From Flavobacterium sp. 270 (GTDB taxonomy: Bacteria; Bacteroidota; Bacteroidia; Flavobacteriales; Flavobacteriaceae), in the NCBI RefSeq assembly GCF_004368785.1, contig NZ_SODM01000003.1, positions 186,001 through 250,000 on the forward strand: a stretch of 64,000 bases of DNA, written 5' to 3'. The position numbers and the translations under genes are program-made. This document shows positions 44,926-52,399 of this stretch, in pieces. The notes under the pieces were generated by a model, which saw only the letters and a list, made by a program, of their open reading frames with translations, did not search any database and had not been told where the DNA came from. Each line of letters opens with the position of its first letter. Position 1 is the stretch's first letter.

Positions 44926-44961
44926 CAAAGATATAAATGTAATTTGAATTAGAATACAAAA
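44926..44961 (-). promoter_or_regulatory. trp operon promoter
   Basis: On the minus strand, -33 TTTTG (44957-44961) and -7 TATCTTTG (44926-44933) are 23 bp apart, within the Bacteroidota consensus TTTG-N17-23-TAnnTTTG. The -7 box is 18 bp upstream of the leader-peptide ATG. Confidence 0.8.
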
Positions 44962-45031
44962 TATTTCAAAAAAAACTTTTCTAAATTTAGAATTTTGTTA
45001 AATTCTAAAATAATAATTGCTTTTTTAATGT

Positions 45032-46312
45032 TTAATTTCCAATTGCAATTGTGTTGTTTACATTTAGCCTAAAGTCTGGATTTCCTTTAATACTAGGCAT
45101 TGTAAACAATTCGCTGTTCTTCATATTTGTGTATTGAATACCAAAGTTAGAGTTACTATACCAGTTTTTTAAACTTGCATCATTACTAGAAGATTCACTT
45201 GTTATTTCGCCCACACAATTGTTTGCGATGATGTTTTTAAAGGTAATTTTAGCAAGATTTGCATCTCCGCTTCCAATATTTCCTTCTAATAAAACAAAAG
45301 GTGTAAATCCTGAAACTACACTGTTGGATAAATTAAAAAATGTATTTTCTCTAACGTAAACAGATTCTCTTACCAAACCTTGATTGTTTTCTTCTAGATT
45401 AATAAGGGTAATGTTGCTGGCGTTTATTAAAGTCATTTTTTTAGTCATATCTGTAGTTGCAACTTTTTCATACGAATCAACTTCAAAACATCTTGAACCT
45501 GAAATATCTGATGAAAAAGGATGACGAATGGCAACACTATTGCTTATGTTACATTGAACTCCTTGTGTAAAATCGAAATCGTCATCTGTAGTTCTATAAG
45601 AAACAAGATTTGACATATTTAAGTCGCCTCCGTAAGATTCAAAAGAATCATCATTAGAAAAACTAATCTGAATATTAGTCAAAAGTGTTTTTCTTCCAAC
45701 ACCTGCTAAAGAAAGTCCGTTAAGTTCTTTTAGAGCGCTTAATTTTCTTCCTGCGTATTCAATACGTACATATTTTAGAATCCCAGAATTATCTTCGGCA
45801 TCCTGACCTCCGTAATGATTTAATAAAGGATCTAGGTCAAAAGGCAAAGTGTGTACGCCTCCAAGACAGTTGATTGGCGCTTTTCCTAAAACGATTATGC
45901 CACCCCAGTCACCCGGTTTTCTTTCTGTTTTTTCTTTATTTGAAGTAAAAATAATCGGATCTGTTTCCAGGCCTTCTGCAAGAATTTTTGCCCCATTTGT
46001 AATTACAAGAGTACCGCAGGTTTTATCGTCGCCACGAATTACTGTTCCTGGTTCTATTGTTAAAACGGCATTGTTAGTAACATAAACTACACCAACTAAC
46101 TGATAAGTATTGCGTTTCGTTAGTCTTGTATCTTTGTCTATGGTTCCGGCAATTATGTTAGTAGCTTCGTTATATTCATTTGCTGCAGGTTTAAAATTGG
46201 TCCAGTTGTTCATCCAGTTGTTGGTTCCAATAATTCCTTTAGATTGTTGTTGGGCGTGTAGAAAAAGACTGCTAAATAGTGTGATAATGGCAATTTGTAT
46301 TTTTGTTTTCAT
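45032..46312 (-). CDS. Exported right-handed beta-helix protein
   Basis: The 426-residue protein has a signal peptide (MKTKIQIAIITLFSSLFLHA). The body has VYVTNNAVLTIEPGTVIRGD, then KILAEGLETDPIIFTSN and GDWGGIIVLGKAP, and repeated GILKYVRIEYAG/LTNIQISFSNDDSFESYGG coils: the Bacteroidota family often mislabelled multidrug transporter but plainly an extracellular beta-helix. No T9SS tail is visible; function unknown, perhaps cell-surface binding. It is transcribed towards the trp promoter region but ends 70 bp before it. Confidence 0.8.
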   Translation of the reverse strand: MKTKIQIAIITLFSSLFLHAQQQSKGIIGTNNWMNNWTNFKPAANEYNEATNIIAGTIDKDTRLTKRNTYQLVGVVYVTNNAVLTIEPGTVIRGDDKTCGTLVITNGAKILAEGLETDPIIFTSNKEKTERKPGDWGGIIVLGKAPINCLGGVHTLPFDLDPLLNHYGGQDAEDNSGILKYVRIEYAGRKLSALKELNGLSLAGVGRKTLLTNIQISFSNDDSFESYGGDLNMSNLVSYRTTDDDFDFTQGVQCNISNSVAIRHPFSSDISGSRCFEVDSYEKVATTDMTKKMTLINASNITLINLEENNQGLVRESVYVRENTFFNLSNSVVSGFTPFVLLEGNIGSGDANLAKITFKNIIANNCVGEITSESSSNDASLKNWYSNSNFGIQYTNMKNSELFTMPSIKGNPDFRLNVNNTIAIGN

Positions 46313-46450
46313 AACTATGATGGATTTCTAGTTTCGGATTTTTTTTAATTTTCACAAAATTAGAAGCCATATGTTAATCAAAACTTCGATCATTATTACC
46401 AAAGTGTTATGTAAATATTAAGAACGTTATTTTTCTGAAAACTTCGCAAA

Positions 46451-46488
46451 AAAGAAACCCTAATAGCATAAACTATTAGGGTTTCTTT
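46451..46488 (-). terminator. Terminator of the MarR-nitroreductase-YceI operon
   Basis: Sixteen-base arms (AAAGAAACCCTAATAG and its complement) around CATAAA, followed on the minus strand by a T-run (TTTTTTGCG). It lies 27 bp after the YceI stop and before the beta-helix gene's start region. Confidence 0.9.
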
Positions 46489-46515
46489 AACATTTGAACT
46501 AGTAAGTCTGAAATA

Positions 46516-47082
46516 TTAGAATTTTAATGCTACAGTCAATTCAAATTCGTCATTGATAGTTTTGTCTCCTAAACCTTCGAAGAAACTTCCTGATCCGTAT
46601 TTGATATCGTATTTAGTTCTGTCAACTTTAAATGCAGTTGTAGCAGTGTTTCCTTTTACAGTAATATCAAAAGTAACTGGTTTAGTAATTCCTTTGATAG
46701 TTAAATCAGCAGTAACAGTATAAACGTCAGTTGCTTTAGCACCAATAGTTTTGAAAACTAATTTTGCAGTTGGATATTTGTCAGTTCCGAAGAAATCGTC
46801 AGCTTTTAAGTGACCGTTTAATTTTCCTTGGTATTCTCCAGTTAAATCTGTAGAAGTTAAAGAAGTCATATCAACAGTAAAGCTACCTCCAGCTAATTTT
46901 TTTCCTTTGAAAACTACTGAACCTTCTTTGAAGTTTACAGTTCCAGTGTGTTCTCCAGTTACTTTTTTACCTACCCATTTGATAGTAGATGCTTTTGCGT
47001 CGATTTTTTTAGTTTGTGCGTTTACTGATAATCCAGCTGCTGCTACGAATAATGCTATTGCAATTGTTTTTAAATTTTTCAT
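46516..47082 (-). CDS. YceI-family lipid-binding protein
   Basis: The 188-residue protein has a signal peptide (MKNLKTIAIALFVAAAGLSV) and the YceI lipocalin-like pattern: KIDAKASTIKWVGKKVTGEH, HLKADDFFGTDKYPTAKLVF and ADLTIKGITKPVTFDITV. YceI binds polyisoprenoids such as ubiquinone precursors in a hydrophobic pocket. It is third in the MarR-nitroreductase-YceI operon, exported while the other two are cytoplasmic. Confidence 0.92.
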   Translation of the reverse strand: MKNLKTIAIALFVAAAGLSVNAQTKKIDAKASTIKWVGKKVTGEHTGTVNFKEGSVVFKGKKLAGGSFTVDMTSLTSTDLTGEYQGKLNGHLKADDFFGTDKYPTAKLVFKTIGAKATDVYTVTADLTIKGITKPVTFDITVKGNTATTAFKVDRTKYDIKYGSGSFFEGLGDKTINDEFELTVALKF

Positions 47083-47115
47083 GTTGTAAAAATGATTTTG
47101 ATTGTTATTAAATAA

Positions 47116-47748
47116 TTAAAGTGTGATAAATAATTCTTCTTGTGATTTTCTTACTTTTTTGAAGTGCTGTGCATCGTCTTCATCATGTCTGTAACCTACA
47201 GCAGCAATAACTGCAGCATTTAGACCTAATTTGTCGAATCCTAAAATTTCATTGAATGAAGCAGCATTGAAACCTTCCATTGGGCTTGCATCAATTTTTA
47301 ATTCTGCAGCAGCGCTTAATAAGTTCCCTAAAGCAATATAAGTTTGTTTAGCAGTCCAAGTGTTTTTTGCATCGTCTGAAAGACCGCCGATTACACCTTT
47401 CATCATATCGCTAAATCCAGCTAATGCCTCAGCAGGAACTCCTCTTGTTTCGCTGATATTAGTAATATATTTGTCTACAGATGCTTCACCAACATTTGCT
47501 TCATTTGCAAAAATAAATAGATGAGAAGCGTCTGTAATTTGTGGTTGTCCGTAACCAACCGCTTTTAATTTTTCTCTTATTTCCGGATTTTCAACAATAA
47601 CAACTTTATAAGGTTGTAATCCGTATGAAGAAGCGCTTAATCTAACAGCTTCTTTTATGGTATTTAAATCTGCATCAGAGATTTTTCTTCCCGTATCATA
47701 TTTTTTAGCTGCATATCTCCAGCTTAGGCTTTCTACGTATGTACTCAT
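47116..47748 (-). CDS. NAD(P)H-dependent nitroreductase/oxidoreductase
   Basis: The 210-residue NfsB-like flavoprotein has LSWRYAAKKYDTGRKISDAD, RLSASSYGLQPYKVVIVE (FMN site), and SPMEGFNAASFNEILGFD. It is a homodimeric FMN enzyme reducing nitroaromatics, quinones or pteridines; true substrate unknown. It lies 4 bp after marR and 33 bp before yceI. Confidence 0.93.
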   Translation of the reverse strand: MSTYVESLSWRYAAKKYDTGRKISDADLNTIKEAVRLSASSYGLQPYKVVIVENPEIREKLKAVGYGQPQITDASHLFIFANEANVGEASVDKYITNISETRGVPAEALAGFSDMMKGVIGGLSDDAKNTWTAKQTYIALGNLLSAAAELKIDASPMEGFNAASFNEILGFDKLGLNAAVIAAVGYRHDEDDAQHFKKVRKSQEELFITL

Positions 47749-47752
47749 AGTA

Positions 47753-48214
47753 TTAATTTTGTTGGGTTCGGTATTTTTCTAATAATTTATTTAATAATTC
47801 TAATTCTTCCGGGCTTATATTTTCGGCAAATGCTCGCTCGTGTGCATCTACCTTAGGATCTAATTCTTTTAATACGTCTAATCCTTTTTGAGTAATCAAA
47901 ACTTCTATTTTTCGTCGGTTACCCGGACAGACATTTCGTGTTACAAAATCTTTAAGTAATAATTTATCCACCAATCGGGTTGTATTACTTGTTTTAGCCA
48001 GCATGCGTTCCTGTATCACACACATATTAGCAGGATTTCCTTTTTGTCCTCTTAATATACGAAGTACATTATATTGTTCTCCAGACAGATCATACGGTTT
48101 TATCAACTCGTTAAAATGATCCTGAATCACATTTTGTGTGTACATGATATTTAGAATAACTTTTTTCGCATTATCCATCTTAACTGTACTCTTAATAACC
48201 TCTTCAATTGTCAT
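47753..48214 (-). CDS. MarR-family regulator
   Basis: The start at 48214 (MTIEEVIKSTVKMDNAKK) is chosen because the longer frame to 48280 runs through the promoter and both operators. The ~153-residue winged-helix protein shows DLSGEQYNVLRILRG, CVIQERMLAKTSNTTRLVDK and the wing RNVCPGNRRKIEVLITQKG with two Cys (CVIQ, CPGN), a possible redox sensor. It controls itself, the nitroreductase and YceI. Confidence 0.9.
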   Translation of the reverse strand: MTIEEVIKSTVKMDNAKKVILNIMYTQNVIQDHFNELIKPYDLSGEQYNVLRILRGQKGNPANMCVIQERMLAKTSNTTRLVDKLLLKDFVTRNVCPGNRRKIEVLITQKGLDVLKELDPKVDAHERAFAENISPEELELLNKLLEKYRTQQN

Positions 48215-48230
48215 AGTCGTAAGTGTATAA

Positions 48231-48274
48231 TTTGTATATACAAATGTATAACAATTCATAGTTGTATATACAAG
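48231..48274 (-). promoter_or_regulatory. Twin MarR operators over the promoter
   Basis: Site 1 ATTTGTATATACAAAT (48230-48245) and site 2 TTGTATATACAA (48262-48273) are palindromes with centres exactly 30 bp apart, three helical turns. On the minus strand the -7 box TACATTTG (48241-48248) overlaps site 1 and the -33 TTG (48271-48273) lies in site 2, spacing 22 bp. Occupancy would block transcription. Confidence 0.85.
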
Positions 48275-48514
48275 TGTCATGTTAAATTTTTGTTAATTGA
48301 AAATTTGTAGGATTTATGTTTTTGATTCTTGTTTTATGAAGAATAAAATTAAACGTTTTTATTGAATTAAGTAATTGATTTATTGATATTTAACTAAAAA
48401 TTAATGATGGAGGGATAACTTTATGAAAGTGTCGGGTTTTAAATAATTCGGATGTAATGAAAGAGGGAAAATCGAGTTGTGGTCAAAAACAAAACGACCT
48501 TTTTAACCGCAAAA

Positions 48515-48632
48515 GCGCGTGAGGGATAGGAGGAAGCTACCGAAGTAGCCCGGATAGCCCGACAGCATCCCGATAAAAGAGCGAATCGCCGTGAAGTGAA
48601 TAGCCCTTTTATCGGGATGGTGGCACGCCCAG
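48515..48632 (+). ncRNA. Candidate structured RNA (Flavo-1-like)
   Basis: An outer stem GCGTG (48517-48521) with CACGC (48624-48628) encloses a hairpin GCTAC-CGAA-GTAGC (48536-48549) and a long helix with 14-base arms, 48566-48579 and 48606-48619 (CATCCCGATAAAAG). Unpaired conserved-looking words are GAGGGAT and GGATAGCCCGAC. The G+C content exceeds the surroundings. I recall this motif type from flavobacterial intergenic regions and from the Flavo-1 RNA family, but cannot verify it here. A T-rich stretch follows at 48641, compatible with termination on the plus strand. Confidence 0.55.
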
Positions 48633-48639
48633 ATTATGA

Positions 48640-48715
48640 TTGTTTTTTGTTTCAAGTTTGAGGTTGTTGTGAACATTATAAGGTGTGTTCAACCTGAAAC
48701 TTGAAACAAAAAAAA
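48640..48715. repeat. TTTCAAGTTTGAGG inverted repeat
   Basis: TTGTTTCAAGTTTGAGGTTG (48646) pairs with CAACCTGAAACTTGAAAC (48690-48707) around ~25 bases. It belongs to the family in the trp operon gaps. Confidence 0.7.
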
Positions 48716-49195
48716 TTAATGTGGAAGTTTGTCTTTTATCAAACCGTAAAACCAAGTTCCTGCAATGGCACTTAATAAGGTAACAACAATAACTGTCGCT
48801 CCGGTTCCAATTTGTGCAAAAAGCGGTCCTGGACAAGCTCCGGTTATTGCCCAGCCGAAACCGAATAATAATCCGCCGTAGATTTGCCCTTTATTGAATG
48901 TTTTGGGCTGAATTTCGATTTTTTCGCCCTGAAGGGTTTTGATATTGAATTTTTTAATGATGAAAACAGAGATTACACCAACAAAAACTGCGCTTCCAAT
49001 TACGCCATACATAAAGAAAGATTGCAGATTGAACATTTCCTGTATGCGAAACCAGCTGACGATTTCTGCTTTTACAAATACAATTCCGAAAAAGATGCCG
49101 ACAATTAAGTATTTAAGATTTCCTAAAGCTGTTTCTTTTTTTTCGCTTGCGTTGATTCCTTCGCCGTCTGTATTTTTAGTTTCTAAAGTATTCAT
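48716..49195 (-). CDS. YeeE/YedE-type transporter, C-terminal half (DUF6691-like)
   Basis: The 159-residue protein has ~4 membrane helices and the motif GWAITGACPGPLFAQIGTGA with the conserved Cys of thiosulfate-type transporters. The N-terminal ~25 residues are charged. With the upstream gene it forms a split version of the single-chain YeeE/TsuA protein, which takes up thiosulfate or moves sulfur across the membrane. Only 10 bp separate the two genes, so they are probably one complex. Confidence 0.88.
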   Translation of the reverse strand: MNTLETKNTDGEGINASEKKETALGNLKYLIVGIFFGIVFVKAEIVSWFRIQEMFNLQSFFMYGVIGSAVFVGVISVFIIKKFNIKTLQGEKIEIQPKTFNKGQIYGGLLFGFGWAITGACPGPLFAQIGTGATVIVVTLLSAIAGTWFYGLIKDKLPH

Positions 49196-49205
49196 TTTTG
49201 AAATT

Positions 49206-49769
49206 TTAAAGTGAAAGAATATGTGGTAAAATCAAAAGTGCCATTACAAAACCGCCAATCATAAAACAGATTGTAGCGACTAATGATGGCCATTGCAGAT
49301 TTGATAATCCCATAATTGCGTGTCCGCTTGTGCATCCGCCAGCGTAACGTGTTCCGAAACCAACTAAAAAACCTCCAACAACAATCATTATAAACCCGCG
49401 AAGCGTAAATAAACTTTCCCAAGAAAATAATTGGGCAGGCAATAAACCAGAATGATCTGTTATGCCATAAGTTGCTAATTGATATTCTAATAATGGTGTG
49501 ATTGTTACTGCATTTGGATTGGATAAAAAATAAGCTGCGATCATTCCGCCCAAAAATATTCCGAAAACGAAGAAAAGATTCCAGCTTTCTTTTTTCCAAT
49601 CGTATTTAAAAAACGAAATATTTGCCGGAATACAAGCCGCACAAATATGACGCAGCGAAGAACTTATTCCGAAAGATTTATTTCCGATAATTAATAAAAT
49701 TGGAACAGTAAGTCCAATTAGCGGGCCAGCAACATACCAAGGCCAAGGTTCTTTGATGATTTCTAACAT
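49206..49769 (-). CDS. YeeE/YedE-type transporter, N-terminal half
   Basis: The 187-residue protein has ~5 helices, an RHICAACIPANISFFKYDW segment with two Cys, and GFGTRYAGGCTSGHAIMGLS with the key transport Cys. It pairs with the following half-transporter. In this cluster the MBL-rhodanese enzyme lies upstream across a repeat gap of 156 bp, so coordinated sulfur handling is inferred. Confidence 0.9.
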   Translation of the reverse strand: MLEIIKEPWPWYVAGPLIGLTVPILLIIGNKSFGISSSLRHICAACIPANISFFKYDWKKESWNLFFVFGIFLGGMIAAYFLSNPNAVTITPLLEYQLATYGITDHSGLLPAQLFSWESLFTLRGFIMIVVGGFLVGFGTRYAGGCTSGHAIMGLSNLQWPSLVATICFMIGGFVMALLILPHILSL

Positions 49770-49925
49770 ATTTTAAAGGTTCTAAGGTTCTGAGATTCTA
49801 AGTTGCTAAGATTAAAATCTTTGTCTTTATATTTTTTTAGCTTTTAAAATTCTAAATTGTTAAGATTAAAAAGGTTAAAAAAAAACTTAGAACCTTAGTA
49901 CCTTAGCAGCTCAGAACCTTATAAA
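49770..49925. repeat. AGGTTC-family inverted repeat
   Basis: AAGGTTCTAAGGTTCTGAG (49775) has its reverse complement CTCAGAACCTT (49910-49920) with AACCTTAGTACCTTAG nearby. It separates the MBL-rhodanese and YeeE genes. Confidence 0.75.
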
Positions 49926-51341
49926 TTATTTTAATATTTTGCTCTGGCAGACGAAATCTGATTTTGGGATTTCAGTTTTTGAGATTGCTCCAAAACCGCC
50001 TTCGACTTCAGAGAAATTTCTGAAACCGCGTGCTTGTAAAATAGAAGCGGCAATCATACTTCTGTAACCTCCGGCGCAATGCAGATAAAAATGTTCATTT
50101 GGGTTAATGTCTTTTACCCAGTCATTAATATACGCAAGCGGTTTGCTGAAAGCTTCATCAATATGTTCTGCTTCGTATTCTGTTTCTTTACGAATGTCGA
50201 TTACTTTATCTTCGCCAAATTTAAATTCATTTGCAAATTGCGCGGCCGAAATTCTATTTACGGTATCAACTTCAAAACCTGCATTTTTCCAAGCTTCAAA
50301 ACCACCTTCAAGATGACCTATAATAGTATCAAAACCAACACGGCTTAGGCGAGTAACAGTTTCTTCTTCAAGACCAACTTCGGTCACTAATATAATAGGT
50401 TGTTTGACATTGGCAATTAAAGTGCCGACCCACGGCGCGAAATCGCCATTGATTCCGATGTTAATAGACTGCGGAATAAATCCTTTGCTAAAATCTGCTG
50501 CACTTCTTGTATCTAATATTAAAGCTCCGGTTTCTTCAGTAACAGCTTCAAATTCTTTTGCAGTTATTGATTTCATTCCGTTGTGCAAAACAGATTCAAA
50601 ACTTTCGTAACCGTTTTTATTCATGGCAACATTCATACTGAAATAAGCTGGCGGAGGCAATAAACCGTCGGTAACTTCAGCAATAAATTCAGCTTCTGTC
50701 ATATTCGCGCGCAAAGCGTAGTTTGTTGCTTTTTGATTTCCAATTGTCGAAACTGTTTCTTTACTCATGTTTTTACCGCAGGCGCTTCCGGCTCCGTGCG
50801 CAGGATAAACGATAACATCATCCGCCAAAGTCATGATTTTATTTCTTAGCGAATGAAATAAAATTCCAGCTAATTCATCCTGAGTCATTCCGGCCGCTTT
50901 TTGTGCTAAATCTGGTCGGCCGACATCTCCAATAAAAAGAGTATCTCCAGAAAAAATGGCGTGGTCTTTTCCGTTTTCGTCAATCAATAAAAAAGTAGAA
51001 CTCTCCATAGTATGACCCGGAGTATGCAAAACTTTAATGGTAATTTTTCCGATTTTAAATTCCTGTCCGTCTTTTGCAGAAATGCAGTCAAACTCGCAAG
51101 AAGCGTTTGGTCCGTAAACAATTGGCGCTTGGGTTTCTTTGCTCAAATCAACGTGACCCGAAACGAAATCGGCGTGAAAATGGGTTTCAAAAATATATTT
51201 CAGTTTTACTCCGTCGCGTTCTAAACGGTCTAAGTAAGGTTGAATTTCTCTAAGTGGATCTATAATGGCAGCTTCACCGTTTGAAGTGATGTAATATGCA
51301 CCTTGTGCTAAACATCCGGTGTAAATTTGTTCTATTTTCAT
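49926..51341 (-). CDS. MBL-fold hydrolase with two rhodanese domains (persulfide dioxygenase-like)
   Basis: The 471-residue cytoplasmic protein has a metallo-beta-lactamase domain (1-~245) with THFHADFVSGH (53-63), HTPGH (106-110), FSGDTLFIGDVGRPDL (130-145) and PAHGAGSACG, the ETHE1-like set. Two rhodanese domains follow, ~259-358 and ~365-465. The first lacks the active-site Cys (TEVGLEE at 320-326), so it is probably structural; the second has CAGGYR (Cys422) and should be active. Likely role: oxidation or transfer of persulfide sulfur, in concert with the YeeE halves and the downstream sulfur genes. Confidence 0.92.
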   Translation of the reverse strand: MKIEQIYTGCLAQGAYYITSNGEAAIIDPLREIQPYLDRLERDGVKLKYIFETHFHADFVSGHVDLSKETQAPIVYGPNASCEFDCISAKDGQEFKIGKITIKVLHTPGHTMESSTFLLIDENGKDHAIFSGDTLFIGDVGRPDLAQKAAGMTQDELAGILFHSLRNKIMTLADDVIVYPAHGAGSACGKNMSKETVSTIGNQKATNYALRANMTEAEFIAEVTDGLLPPPAYFSMNVAMNKNGYESFESVLHNGMKSITAKEFEAVTEETGALILDTRSAADFSKGFIPQSINIGINGDFAPWVGTLIANVKQPIILVTEVGLEEETVTRLSRVGFDTIIGHLEGGFEAWKNAGFEVDTVNRISAAQFANEFKFGEDKVIDIRKETEYEAEHIDEAFSKPLAYINDWVKDINPNEHFYLHCAGGYRSMIAASILQARGFRNFSEVEGGFGAISKTEIPKSDFVCQSKILK

Positions 51342-51533
51342 GATTCAATCTAAAATAAGGGTTTACAAATGTAAGTTTGTTTTCTGGTAAAATAAGTGAC
51401 TAATGTTACAGAAATTTGATTTTTGCGTAAAACAATAAAAAAATAAAACTTATTAAAGTTATAATCAAATCAAGTACAGTTTGATTAAGGATATATCATT
51501 TTGTAATTTTACAGTTCTTTGAAATTAATTACT

Positions 51534-52124
51534 ATGAACACAGCAGATCTATTAAATCAAATCGCTTTTATAAAAGAAATTGATAAAGTAAAATACATTC
51601 AGCGCAAGACAAAATTGTTTAATAGCGACCGAAACGAAAACGACGCAGAACACAGCTGGCATCTGGCTCTTATGGCGATTGTTTTGGCAGAACATTCAAA
51701 CGAACCCATTGATGTTCTGAAAGTCGTAAAAATGGTTTTGATACATGATATTGTAGAAATAGACGCCGGAGATGTTTTTATATACGATACACAAAAAAGT
51801 CATGACAATACTGATGAAGAAAGATTGGCAGCGAATCGGATTTTTGGTTTGCTTCCAGAAAAACAAGCTGATGAAATGATTGCCATTTGGGAAGAATTTG
51901 AAGCGGGAGAAACCAACGAAGCAAAATTTGCAAAATCGATGGACAGATTAGAACCTTTATTGCAAAACACTTCGAACAACGGCGGCACCTGGAAAGAATT
52001 TGGAGTTCCCTATAATAAGGTGTACGAAAAAAAGAGCGTTATAAAAGAAGGTTCAAAAACTATATGGAATTATGCTGAAGGTTTAATTAATGAAAGTGTA
52101 GAAAAAGGGATTTTGAAGAAATGA
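51534..52124 (+). CDS. HD-domain hydrolase (YfbR-like)
   Basis: The start at 51534 (MNTADLLNQIAFIKEIDKVK) is chosen over a TTG five codons upstream. The ~196-residue protein has RNENDAEHSWHLALMAIVLA, then VLIHDIVEIDAGDVF (HD pair) and KSMDRLEPLLQN, with metal-binding His/Asp as in YfbR/YpgQ-type 5'-nucleotidases and phosphohydrolases. Cytosolic; substrate unspecified. Confidence 0.88.
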   Translation: MNTADLLNQIAFIKEIDKVKYIQRKTKLFNSDRNENDAEHSWHLALMAIVLAEHSNEPIDVLKVVKMVLIHDIVEIDAGDVFIYDTQKSHDNTDEERLAANRIFGLLPEKQADEMIAIWEEFEAGETNEAKFAKSMDRLEPLLQNTSNNGGTWKEFGVPYNKVYEKKSVIKEGSKTIWNYAEGLINESVEKGILKK

Positions 52125-52132
52125 TTTTTTTG

Positions 52133-52310
52133 AACCATATAAGTGATATAAGTTCATTTTAGTTTCTAGTTTGACTCTAGAGAACTTTGTCAACGTTTTA
52201 AACTTTGACAAAGTTGTTATGACTTAGCTAAGTATTTAAAAATAAAATCAACACAAAAACTAAAATGAACTTATATCACTTATATGGTTTAAAAATAACT
52301 TATATGGTTC
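52133..52310. repeat. Large inverted repeat of the ATAAGTTCATTT family with a nested hairpin
   Basis: Perfect 33-bp arms lie at 52133-52165 and 52257-52289 (words CCATATAAGTGATATAAG and TTCATTTTAG). Nested inside, AACTTTGTCAA (52183-52193) pairs with TTGACAAAGTT (52205-52215). A partial third copy ACTTATATGGTTC follows at 52298. The arm shares AACCATATAAGT-ATATAAGTTCATTT with the array at 471-716, the same family in a different arrangement. It lies between the HD gene and cydA. Confidence 0.92.
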
Positions 52311-52363
52311 AAAACTTTAAAAATAAACTCTTTTTTTAGGGCAGCATTTCGGGTTTTAATGGG

Positions 52364-52371
52364 TAAATTTG
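52364..52371 (+). promoter_or_regulatory. cydAB -7 box
   Basis: TAAATTTG matches TAnnTTTG, 29 bp before the cydA ATG. No clear -33 and no Crp/Fnr-type palindrome is seen in the 45 bp upstream. Confidence 0.5.
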
Positions 52372-52399
52372 TGGAACTTCATAAAACAAATACCACCTT

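Noticed and set aside
48215..48280. Longer MarR start at 48280
   Set aside because: The extension would be encoded by the promoter and operators.
49192..49599. 135-residue ORF overlapping the YeeE N-terminal half
   Set aside because: Shadow frame; the other frame carries the conserved GGCTSGH motif.
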